Positions 38,130 to 49,060 of a DNA stretch of 64,000 bases are shown one piece after another; the first letter of the stretch is position 1, and each line of letters begins with the position of its first letter. Both the position numbers and the translations under genes were made by a program. The stretch is taken from the NCBI RefSeq assembly GCF_040954835.1, contig NC_090707.1:23206570-23270569 (forward strand). Reading direction: 5' to 3'. The stretch is from Lepisosteus oculatus (lineage: Eukaryota; Chordata; Actinopteri; Semionotiformes; Lepisosteidae). Below the pieces are notes generated by a model. That model had not been told where the DNA came from. It ran no database searches and saw only the letters and a program-made list of their open reading frames with translations.

Positions 38130-38560
38130 CTCCAGTATGATATACACAGCGATTAGGACAGATACTACTAGATTATAGCTGGAAGGACTGATCTGCACTA
38201 AGATCCAGGGGAGATTGGAGGCTGCCCTCTGCTTACACCTGATGCATTTGAAGTTATGTTTGCAGGTTCCTGGTTGGCTTCTATCTTTGACAAATGAATC
38301 AGAACTTAATCTCCTCTCCCTCCTTTTGCAGTCTCACATGCACACTGTGGGTTGTTTGGTTGGCTAGATGTCCGAGGGGGTGGTAGGAGGAAGAAGAATT
38401 TTACTGTCCAAAGAATGTGACTGATCAGTGAGCAGCTGTCACTTCAAGGCTTAGGGGACTCAACAATCACCTCCCCAGGGACTCAACTAGATAGGGAGAG
38501 AGAGTGTGACTGCAAGAGCTATACTCAAAGAAAGTGTGGACACCGTAGGCACAATAGAAC
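38130..38560 (+). promoter_or_regulatory. possible upstream regulatory region or 5' UTR of SPEG
   Basis: This stretch is less AT-rich than its surroundings and contains an E-box CAGCTG at 38433-38438 and AAGAATGTGA, close to an MCAT site. It lies about 1 kb upstream of the SPEG start codon, and no convincing splice acceptor lies directly before that ATG, so transcription may start nearby. Evidence is weak. Confidence 0.2.
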
Positions 38561-39508
38561 TAGATGCCTACAGAGACAGAAACATGTATGAAAGGCAAAT
38601 TAATTTGGTAATACCGGAAGCATAAGAAGTTGCAACCAAGAAGCTATAAGACTCCCCAGGTCCCTTAAGACCTTGAAGATCCACACAGAAGGGTGTAAAG
38701 CAGACCTCAGCAGTTCCAAAAGGCAATACAAGGAGGTTGCTAATGCAATATGATCCAGTGGGACTTGCACTAAAAATACCATCAACTTTGCTTCACTAGG
38801 AGAAACTGGACGGGCTGTATCTTTTTTAATTGGCTAAAGATTAAACCTTTAGTTTTTCTTTCTAATCACTTTATCTGAACTGTTCTAGGAGGTGAAGAGT
38901 ATTCCAAAGCTTTTTGGCTGTAGTAACATTAAGGTAATACATTTATTTATTACTCATATGTTCTAAGGTTCTAAGGCTTGATCTAATAAGGCATTATTTT
39001 GGAGACATAAACGTAATGCAGAGGTTCAAGTTTGCAATTCTGGAAGCATGACTGTTAGGCTAGGATTTAATATGAAGAAAACAACCAGAATTTATGAAGG
39101 AGTTAATTTTTTTAAGTTATGTTGAAGAGATACATCTGTATGTTATTTGTAAATCTTCATAAATTGTAGAAAAAATGTTTAAAACTATGAATTTTTAAAA
39201 GCTACTTTGCATCTAAATTGTAGTTTACTCACACAAAAAGTTTTGGAATACTTGAATTCAAATATAAAATTATTCTCAAAGCCACCATTAATTAGAGGAT
39301 TTGCCTGCTGATGAACGCTTTTGCTTGCCAAGACAATCCAGGCTAAGAAATAATTGTAAACTAAAAAGAATGGCAAAAGTTCAAGGGCCAAAATAATAAA
39401 GAGTTTAAAAGATTTTGGAAAAAAGTTGTAAAAGGAATAGTGAGAAAATAAAAGTAAAATAATTGATTTTGGGGCACTTACAAGAGCTTAAAGAAGAAGA
39501 TTCCAACA

Positions 39509-39944
39509 ATGAGAAAGGCTGAAGTCCAGATGACCCTGAAGAAGCCTGGGGAGGAGGGAGCCCGGGGGCGGATAGGAGTGGCGCCCCCTAGTCCTGGCAT
39601 CCCATCGAAACGTGCCAAAGTGGTTCCGGATCAGGTGGTACCAGAGCTAGGAGGCTCAGATGAGTATTCTTACCGAACACCACCGGTTTTCCTCCGCAAG
39701 ATGAAAAATGCAGCTGTGGGAACGGGGTGCGACATCCGTCTGAAAGTAACAGTGGCAGGTGATCCGCAACCTAACTTGCACTGGTACCGCAACGACATGC
39801 TGCTTCCTATGGATAACCAGGAATATGGAGGGCTGTGGATCAGGGACTGCAAGCTCAGTGATGCTGGGCTCTACACCTGTATAGCGACCAACCCGCTGGG
39901 AGAGGCAAGAACCAGCGCTGTCCTTGCTGTCATGGACCTGGAAG
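39509..39944 (+). CDS. speg: SPEG (striated muscle preferentially expressed kinase), first coding exon
   Basis: SPEG is a giant muscle protein with Ig/FnIII domains and two kinase domains, acting at the triad of striated muscle. This exon encodes residues 1-145 of the long form. A basic, Pro-rich head contains APPSPGIPSKRAKV (25-38), almost identical to the mammalian SPEG N-terminus. An I-set Ig domain spans about 58-143: PPVFLRKMKNAAV, W92 in LHWYRND, and DAGLYTC with C124. The canonical first Ig cysteine is absent, as in mammalian SPEG. The donor is GGAAG/GTAATT, GT at 39945, phase 1; the frame then runs into intron and stops at 39989. The second coding exon was not found in the window. Confidence 0.93.
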
Positions 39945-42939
39945 GTAATTCAAAAAGACAACATTTATCTCTAATCAGTATTGGTTATTAACTATTTTTC
40001 TCTTAGAGTGCTCACTGTTTTTTAATATGTTTTTTAACAGTTTTTTAAAAAATGTTGTTGTTTTTTCCATTTTCAGAGGTTATTAAAAATAAGGCCTACA
40101 GTGTGTAAGGTGCAGACAAAAACTTGTTTGGAATGGTTCACTGCACTATGGCTCTAGCTTTTACCTTCAGAAGACTATGTTTTGTTTCTGCATTGAGTTT
40201 ACAGAGTCTTAATTCTGTTTGAAAGATAAGGCAAACTTAACAAAGCTATGATTTAATTCACAGTAAAGATTTTATTTCTGTGTAGTACTGTACTTTAAAA
40301 TTAAGTATCAGCATCTACTACTAAATACTAATTAGTTTCATTCTGTATTATGCATTAATAATGGATGGATAAAGTACTGTAAAGCAATATTGATTTAAAT
40401 AACTGGTAACCACCGCTGGTTGTGTCTCTTAAAATGGTGGGTCATTGGGAGGCACAGTAAGATGGAGTAGCTGTATCATCTTCTGCCACTTTGTTAAACG
40501 TGTCTTTATGACAGTTAACCACAGTGCTAATCTGGGTAGGACAGTATGGAATGATGGTGTCAACTGTAATCCTGAATCAAGATGTGTATTTCCACCTAAA
40601 ATCCAACTGTTGAATGCAAATTCAGTTCAGTTAGAGTTCATATGGATAAAGCACGTGGATACCAGAGTAGGGCCCAGATAACTTTGAGGTTTTTATGGAA
40701 CCAAGTGTTACAAATTGATGGTTTCTGAGGTTTGCTATATACATCTTTGGGAATTCAGAAAGAGTTACACCTAAGTAAGAAGTATATACAGTATCTGCAC
40801 ATGGATTGAATCATGTTATCAACAAAAACTCCCAAGAAATTACAGAATCCCTTGATTCATAAATACATAAATGAAGGAAATTGTACGGTGGTAAATGGTA
40901 AATCAAAAATTCTTTATAGTTGATAATGAGCAAAGTAAACATCTTACATTTTAAAATGTATTTTCCCTAACTCTGCCCAAGTCTAATTTTAACTTCCTTC
41001 TTTTTGTTATCTTTCTGATATCAACTCTGAAATTTAAGTAAAAGTGTAATAATTATCTTATTCCCAATTCTTCTGTTCTTTGTTGAGTCTTCTTTTCCCA
41101 CAGAAATTAGTTTAGTGACTGGAAAAGATTTTGGCACTTTGTTGTATTTTTTAACACTACAGTGTAGTATGCCATATAATTTGTCTCATCACACATTCAA
41201 ATATCCCCTTATCATCTTTGCATTCTGGAAACTTCCTAGACAGCAATTTTCAGATTATGATGCAATTCTGTTATGAAATGAAAAATGTCAAGATCCGACC
41301 ATATTATACATTTATATCAATATGACTAGTTCCAATGTTTTTTCTTTATATTTCTTTTGACCTATTTATGTTTTTGTGTTGAATGAAGACATTGAAGTAA
41401 AACCCAGTAAATGTTAAGAGAGGCAGATTTCTTTGTTAGGATTTAGGTTTGTAATACGATTTGTATTTTGTTAGTAGAGTGTAAGAAGTACATTTACACT
41501 TGAAATGATTTAATGTTTAATGTCATAAAATAGGAAGGATCCCTTAAAGATTACTAATGCCATTCACAGATTTTCATTTGACAATTTTTCACTTAATAGT
41601 TGGTATGATGTTTTTAAAAAGTAATTAAAAAGAAAGGACTCCATAACCATCTTCACAGTAACATACATATCCAAATAACGCATCTAAAACTAAAAGACAG
41701 CCTTTTGCAAATATTGTTCCTCTCATTTTTTTATTATAACTATTATATGTTGGCATTTAAGTTCTCATTTTGAATGTCAGTCTTCGATCTGTATTATGCT
41801 ACCATGTGATCAGCTTTCGAAATGAAATAGAAATGTTATGAATGTATTTGCTTCTAATAGAGATTATATTTCCAATTATTTATTTTAATAAAAAAAAAAT
41901 ATACAAGGATATTTAAATATACTGAAAGCAACTTTATCTTCTCCTTTTATTCCCAACAGCATTAAGGCCCAGTTCTTACTCCCCCACATCTACATTGATC
42001 TTTCCTTTCCTACATATATTGTTATGAATTCCACTGCATTTATATATATTTTTAATTTCACACTTTGAGAAAAATTTAGAACTTTTACCCTTTTACCCTA
42101 ATATCCCAATTTGGAACAGAAAGGGGAGATCTGACTGACAACTGACAAAAAAGACTCGATTCAACTCTAACCGTTTTTAGAAACTATAAGCAGAGCAGAA
42201 CCATATTAATAACAACATTGCATTTTTATTTAGAAACATTTTGAAACAACTCAGTGCAATTTATTAATAATCTCAATGCAATACTGCATGCACAATACCC
42301 TTACTGTTGAATTAAATGTACCCTATGGCTGATTAAATTTGATCCTTCTAATATGTTTGCAATACGTAAGTAACAGATGTTTATGATAATAGACAGACAT
42401 GTCCAACTCAGTGGAAGGGAAAGGATATAGTTCCAGGTGTGGAGAATGAATAGAGACATTTATCTATATTTTACAATAATTCTTGTTATATTAAAATACT
42501 ATTTTTAGGAAATAAGCATAAGCACAGAGGGGTTTTCAATAAAAAATGAAATCAGTATAATTAAATTACAGACAATCCTTCTAGTTATCATACTGGCTAC
42601 CATTAACAAACACTCTAAAACTAATGTTTTAAGATGAAAAAAGCTCTTTACATAGTCTCTGTTGTCTTATAGCTTATACAGTAGTTTTAAAATGTGTGAG
42701 ATAACAGTTGTATTTAATGAAATGTTTGACAGAAAAATGCATTTTTTAGGTTTTACATTAGTGTTTTAGGTATGTTACCACAGTTCTTAAACTTTTTGCA
42801 ATACTTTATGCACTTAAAATAATCACCAATGTGCACTCCCCATCCCCCTACTATACTGTAGCTTTTATTTTGCCCTCTTACGGCCTGTCCCTTCAGTTTC
42901 TCCTCTTGTGAAAGGTAATTCCCCATGTTTCAATTCCCT

Positions 42940-43140
42940 GCATTGACTACACAGGGAGCAGCTGTTCTGTCACTCACGGTGATTGCCTTTACCCTCTCAG
43001 TCTCTCTCTTCTAACGCTGATTGCCTTCTCTCTCTGGTTATTTATACACAGGAATGTGCCAGGCCTCAGATTTTTGTCATGTTAATAGGCCACAGGCGCT
43101 CCTGTTACCGTGAAAGACATCACTGCTAAATATAGGTTAA
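42940..43140 (+). promoter_or_regulatory. candidate muscle enhancer in SPEG intron 1
   Basis: Within 180 bases lie an E-box CAGCTG (42959-42964), a reverse MCAT core AGGAATG (43050-43056) and CTAAATATAG (43126-43135), a perfect MEF2 consensus. The patch is richer in GC than the intron around it. MyoD/TEAD/MEF2 clusters are typical of muscle enhancers and SPEG is a muscle gene. This is motif evidence only. Confidence 0.3.
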
Positions 43141-43329
43141 CTTTTGTAGAGAGACAAGGACTGTGCTAGTAAAGACCTGGACAAGGGTGGAACCACTTCT
43201 TTTTATTTTGGTGGCTTTTCATCCTCACCTCCTTTTGATATTTTGACTGCGTTTAGGGGAATTTAAAATAAATTTACACTTGTACTAATTATTTGCATTT
43301 AACAATTTAATAATTACCTGCTTTCACAT

Positions 43330-43462
43330 AACCCTTTTCATCCCAAAGCACTGGAGGGAACCCATGTCATCCAACACTGAAGTACAGTACAGCACCCATC
43401 TGGGTGATATGCTGTAGCTTTTACAGTATATGCCAGTAACCCCAGTATGCTGCAGATAAAGT
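43330..43462 (+). repeat. old repeat fragment (fish multi-copy family)
   Basis: ATCCCAAAGCACTGGAGGG, CAGCACCCATCTGGGTGAT and ACCCCAGTATGCTGCAG resemble the repeats at 53.5 and 61.4 kb (CCCAAAGC.CTTTA, GCAGCATCCACCTGGATGAT). The copy is short and diverged. Confidence 0.45.
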
Positions 43463-45344
43463 AGGGAGAATTTGCTTGAATTGAGGAATAACTTTAGGAA
43501 GGTCAGGCTCTAAAGGCTCAGAAAGAATTAAGCCATTTGAATTTATCTAAATATTTAAAGGAGGAAATGCACATAGAGATGTGGGTTTTTGGATAAAAAT
43601 ATACACATATGCTGTTGAAGTTGACTCTGCAGTCCTTTCAGAGATGGTAGGATGAGATTCTTGGATAAATAAATTACAACCAATAATGTGTCAGATAGCT
43701 TCATCTCACTTGAAACTTAATTGTTATTTTACCTTGCTCATTGTTTACTGAAAATGAGCTATACTACACACAGACTTGAATGATGATAGCTTCAGATATG
43801 CTTGCATATCATCACTCTAAAATGTATAGAACTATGACAATGAGACTGAATTATGATTAACTGTGACAGATTCTATTCATGTCTATTCATGCCAGTTTTA
43901 AGATGAATTAATGTCCAGGCACACCTCAATATTTGCATAAGTAAATGTACCTGAATACATTTAAAGAATGATTTCTTGGCATTTTCAAATGTATTTCGGA
44001 ATATGTTATTCTTTCATTTTGTAATTTTGTAAAACAGAATAAGAATATATTACATTTAAATAGCATTTGAAATTTGAAATTTCTTTTCATTACACTGCGC
44101 ACAGTGTATTTCTTTAAGCCTGCAGATTATGCTGAGCAGGTTTATTGTCACCTCGTTTTTTTTTTTCAGTTGCATATTGCTCTGTACTGCTTTATTTTCA
44201 AGCAAATGCAATGGCAAATCCTCTGAGACCAGTAAAACTGTTTTACTGGTACACAACCAACAACATCCTCCTCAGAACAATAGCTTAACTGCTTCTTTCT
44301 GTAACACAGCCTGATCAACCATATTTTTCTAAGGCACATTTCTTTTTCTCTCAAGTAAAATGTGTTTCATTCTAACTAGACAAGGATTTGTATTTTTATT
44401 TAAAAATAAACAAGGCACCTGGAATTCTGAAAGGATTTACTGTGAACTTTTTACTTATGTGGAAAGTCCACACAGTAGTAAAACCTTTGAGGTTTACTTA
44501 ACAATTTAATATAATGGCATATATATTGATTATGTACAATATCTTATGTTAATGGGTGCATTATGTTAAAAAAGAACATTGATTATTTAGTTCCCTTGCC
44601 TCCTGACATATCAGAATTGCAATAGTGGGCAATCCTTTTCTAAATTATAAACCGACAGACATAAAACTGCAGTGGTGCCTATCACTTGTAATTTCAATAT
44701 ATGGGTCTCCAACAATGTTGTTCGATAGCAAAACCTCACTCGTGTATTGTCAAAACAATATTTTGAGAATGTTCCTATAGTGAGATGTTCCTGTCTGACT
44801 AGTTTGGTATTGATTAGGTTTAGACATCATGGTTACATAAAATTCTGAATTGAGTACCCTGGAGTATTCTATCAGCATTAAGCATTTTAGAGCTTTGATG
44901 ATAGAAGTAGTTGCTTGTCATGTGTACAGCTCTACCTAGAAAAAATGCTTCTTTTTGGAGAGATGCCCAAACTGAGTTTCCACTGCCTTCACATTTAAAG
45001 GAGGAATTTAAGAAATGTATTCCTGCTTGCATAAAAACTTTCTCTAGTCAAGCTTTTTCTGAAATAATTTCTTATGAACACCTGGATGCTGTGCAGAGTC
45101 TCATACAGGTTACCATTAGCTTCTTATACAGTATAGTCATAAATGAAGTCTTAGAATGTTGGTTTAGTACAGTGTAAACCTTTACATTCAATAAGTGTTA
45201 CAGATTTCTACTGTCTTCCGTTTTAAAAGTATCTCATTACATATCATAGTTTATATACTTTGTAGGGGTTTTGTGCATTTACTGGGATAATTATTAATTG
45301 TAGCAGTAAGTCACAAAATGATTCTTTGATGGCTATTAGAAACC

Positions 45345-46560
45345 TGACCTTGCGGGATAATTCAGCAACGCACACACACGGATACTAATACACAACAATA
45401 CATCTATTAATACTTAAAATGTGCATATAAACATAACAGATCTTAAGAATGAGGTTTAGCAGAATACAAAAGGTATATATTCAATCACGAAGAGTTACAA
45501 ACCAAGAGTGATATACATTCAGTATACCGTTCATTTATACCATTTCGTAAATGAACTTTGATTACAACTTCTACACTAGATACTCAAAGGCAAGTACATC
45601 ACTCATAGGAATTAAATTGATATCAACTCCAGTTGAGGTAACAGTTGAATTCTCAAGCTGTAATGCAGAAGGTTGAATACTCATCCAACCTGTGTGGATT
45701 CAGATCTCCTGCGGACACAAAGGTACAGCAGCAGGCTGTTGCTGCGTCCAATTGGCGTCCTCTGGCTCGGTGCCAGGCAGTCCTGGTTCCGCGTGAGGTG
45801 GGGTAGAAGGAGGGAGAGATTCCTGCTGCGACAGCTAGTGAGTCCAGGCTGAACTAGCGAGAGTTTGTGCACATGGAAAGTGACTGCGGGTTCAAGCAAG
45901 TCACACTCTTTAGACGGGAAGAAGACTGGTTTGTTCCCAATTTAGCGCTAGTCCTGAATCCTGAGATTCGGCTGTTGACAGTTCCGACTGTAGTTCACTT
46001 GTCGATCAGGCGATCGTTCACGCTGGGGTACTGGTGGTTAACGAGGCTTGCTGCTGGGCTAACCTTGGGCGGATCCTTTGGTTACGTGAGGGCGACTTCC
46101 AGTCTTGACTCTTAGAACAAACTAAAGTCCTGGCACTCGGACACACTGGCCGTTAAATGATTGTCCGAGATGAGTCTGAGAATGTCCTGGAGGAGCCCCC
46201 CTCTGGGCCTTGTGCTGCCTGTTTTATCTGGAGGAACTACGGTCGTTCATTGGTTGAATGTTCCGCGGGCATTCGAGACACACGTGGGGTTACCCTGCCC
46301 TACCAGTTCCTGATTGGCTGATTGAGGTGGAGGATGAGTAACCATGCTCTCTGACATTAGGATTGTAAACAACCTGGGATGCAACTCTCCCAAGGAATCT
46401 CCCAGACAGTAAGGCGCCAGAGATGAACATTTATTAGGGTGGCTGGAGAATCTCAGCCTTGGGAGCTAGAAAAACACCTTAAATGTGAACCAAATGGAAT
46501 GGCCTCTCTGTATCCAGCACCACTGAGATGAGGGAGAGAGGGACTGGCAAAGGAGCAGCA
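45345..46560 (-). mobile_element. solo LTR of an endogenous retrovirus or LTR retrotransposon
   Basis: A 1216-bp block of clearly higher GC sits in the AT-rich intron. It starts TGACCTTGCGGG, ends GGAGCAGCA, and is flanked on both sides by AACC (45341-45344 and 46561-46564). TG...CA ends plus a 4-bp duplication fit an LTR integration. On the minus strand there are CCAAT boxes (46313-46317 and 46249-46253) followed by a TATA-like GATAAAA (46222-46228), in the order expected for a U3 promoter, so the LTR probably points left. No internal gag, pol or env sequence adjoins it. Family is unknown. Confidence 0.65.
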
Positions 46561-46888
46561 AACCTAATTCCTGTATTTTTAATAAGCCTTGCCACTACAA
46601 CTTTCTAAGGATTTCATGGAAATAAATAATATTTCACTTTTCTCTTAAGAGACTATAAGAATCTAGATTTTTTTTATTCTTCCTTAGAGTCCAATATTAT
46701 TGATTCTGGTACCACTAGAACTGTGTAACATGTTCCTGTAAATGAATGTAGTGTAGTGAGTGCTGTAGTGTATATCCTCTTTCATACAGTACGTGTTGCT
46801 ATCATTTTGCCTAATCTTTTGTAGCGTAACAAATACACACTCAATTCAACTGAGGTGAGAAGGTCATAAAAATGTGCTGAAACACAAA

Positions 46889-47034
46889 AAAGAAAAGTCT
46901 GCACTCAACATCTAAACATTTTCTTCTCACTACTGATGAAAATGAGAAAGTGAATGTTTATTCCCAGACTTCAGCATTCATACTTGTGTTCACATTAAAG
47001 GCAAGATGTTTTTGAGTGCAGACTTTCATTTTTT
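46889..47034. repeat. short inverted-repeat element, about 145 bp
   Basis: AAAGTCTGCACTCAACATCT on the left is mirrored on the right by AGATG, TTTTTGAGTGCAGACTTT. The arms flank about 90 bases. It might be a small MITE or a hairpin; no clear target duplication was found. Confidence 0.45.
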
Positions 47035-48879
47035 CTAAATTATTATTTAACAAATATTTAAATTACTTGATTCAAAATATCATAATAAAATTATGTGTTT
47101 TTGAATTATAAGACTTTTTCTGGTATTGTTTCTGGTATTGTTTAATTTTGTCTGTAAGGATGCAGTGCACCAATATCATGAATACTATCTACCTGTTAGT
47201 AAATGTAAGACTTGGATTTCATGCACATGAACAGTAAGCTTTCATGCACATGATTTCATATTCTTATGTACTCTGTTTCCAGTTACAGTGCTCAGGTTCA
47301 GCTGTACTTTTACAAAAGTCCTTGAAATTCTATGAAAAGAAAGCTCTATGGCAACAAGTTTTTACTTAGGTCAGAAATCCTTATTCTAGGGAGATAAAAT
47401 TAAATAATTGGTCAGTCAGAGCTAGTAATGGAGCAAGAATTTGTCACAAAAATTAATCTGATATTCAGACACACTACAACCATAGTGTTATTTATTATTA
47501 ATGTTACATCTGAATATTTTAAAAGGATATCAGTCATTTTAAAATGTTTTAAGAAAAACATCAATATAATTTATTGTATTGCTTTTGCTAGGTCATCATT
47601 TAAAGCTTGATTTAAGAATTTGTGTTTTTGAACTCTTATCATATATTTGTAAACAATTGATAGCATTGGTAATAATTTTTTAATAATTTAAAAAAGAGGC
47701 AGTTGCAAATATGTGATGGAATTCCATTTATTAAATGAGTTGGGGCAACAGCAGTGAGGTGTGGACTTCACTAATGCTTGAATTTTCTAGACCAAATAAT
47801 GCTCACAGTAGAGCTCATAAGGCAGGGAGGGAAATTTGAACAGTCCTATTGAAGGTATGTTCAATTAACTTACTGTATAATGACATTTTAGTGATCTAGT
47901 CAATTAATATTTATTCTCAGAGTTCATGCTCATGTCCACACAAAGTAATTTGAAATTACTATTATATACATATACTCTATATGGACTAGGAGTTTACAAG
48001 TGGCATTGTCAGACATTTTTAGTTTCTTTTTATCAGAATCTCTTATTGTTTTTGTATTGTTTATATGATTTAGTTTTATGATGTTGCTGCATATGGAGAC
48101 TCTGCAAGGTGTTCATAAGAAATAAAAAAAATAATAATATTTAAGCTAAGGGAAAGAAAAGGAAGAGGTTGAATCCATGCTGTTAAGTAGTACAAAAGAA
48201 AAATACAATGTTCAGCTGCTGAGCTTTCTTTAGGTATATGCCTTCTCCAGACATTTAAATTAATTGTTACAGCAATCCCTAGTCCTTTGAAAGATAATAT
48301 AACCAACTCATATACCACATTACCCCTTTCTCCAGTCCACCAGGGGGTTACAAATTACAAAGATTTAATTTAAATAATAGAATATACACGGGTATCATGA
48401 TTGTAGATCAAAGTATCGATGTGGTAGCTCCTACTATGTGGATTTTATATTATTTAATAAACTTTATTTTTCTGGAAAACCTCAGAATGAATTCTCCATG
48501 CACCTTCTAGAATTACACAATGAATTAGCCTAGTAAGGGGCTTTTTATATATTTTTTTTTTCATTTCTGGCTTTGATAAGTTACTAATACTTTGTAAAAA
48601 GAGGTTATCAAAATAATAATTAGACACTGTCAGATTCTATTGGGCAACCTGTTATGAGCAGGTTTAATTTAGAAATGATAATCATTCAGTTGCTGAAACA
48701 TGAATGTTATGTCAAGACACAGTAGGAGGTGCTGAAACAGACACTCTGGTTCGGCTTTGTAACCACCTCTAGGGTTTAATTAAATGTGATAAAACAATAA
48801 TAATGTGCCATTTTACAAATTAGAGAGACTTATCTTTGCAAAAAAATATTATTTGAATTATTTTCTAAAATTATCCCAG

Positions 48880-49060
48880 AATCATAAGGTTATAAAGAGG
48901 TCACAAATAAGAGGGAATCTTGTTAATTTGGTTGCTAGCTGCTTATTGATTCAAGGTTGTCATCTAGCTGCTTCTTAAGGATCTGTGGGAATTAATTTCA
49001 ACAACATGGCTAGACAGCTGGTAACATACCTTCACATTACTGAAGGAGTCCTGCAAGGTG
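48880..49060 (-). repeat. CR1/L2-like LINE fragment, antisense
   Basis: GGTTGCTAGCTGCTTATTG, TCATCTAGCTGCTTCTTAAG, then AATTTCAACAACATGGCTAG and ACAGCTGGTAACATACCTTC follow the order of the antisense LINE relic type seen at 9.1 kb. No reading frame remains. Confidence 0.5.

Noticed and set aside
46930-46960. CTGATGA followed by GAGAAAG, hammerhead-like
   Set aside because: No room for a stem II between the two parts, and it lies inside an unrelated inverted repeat.
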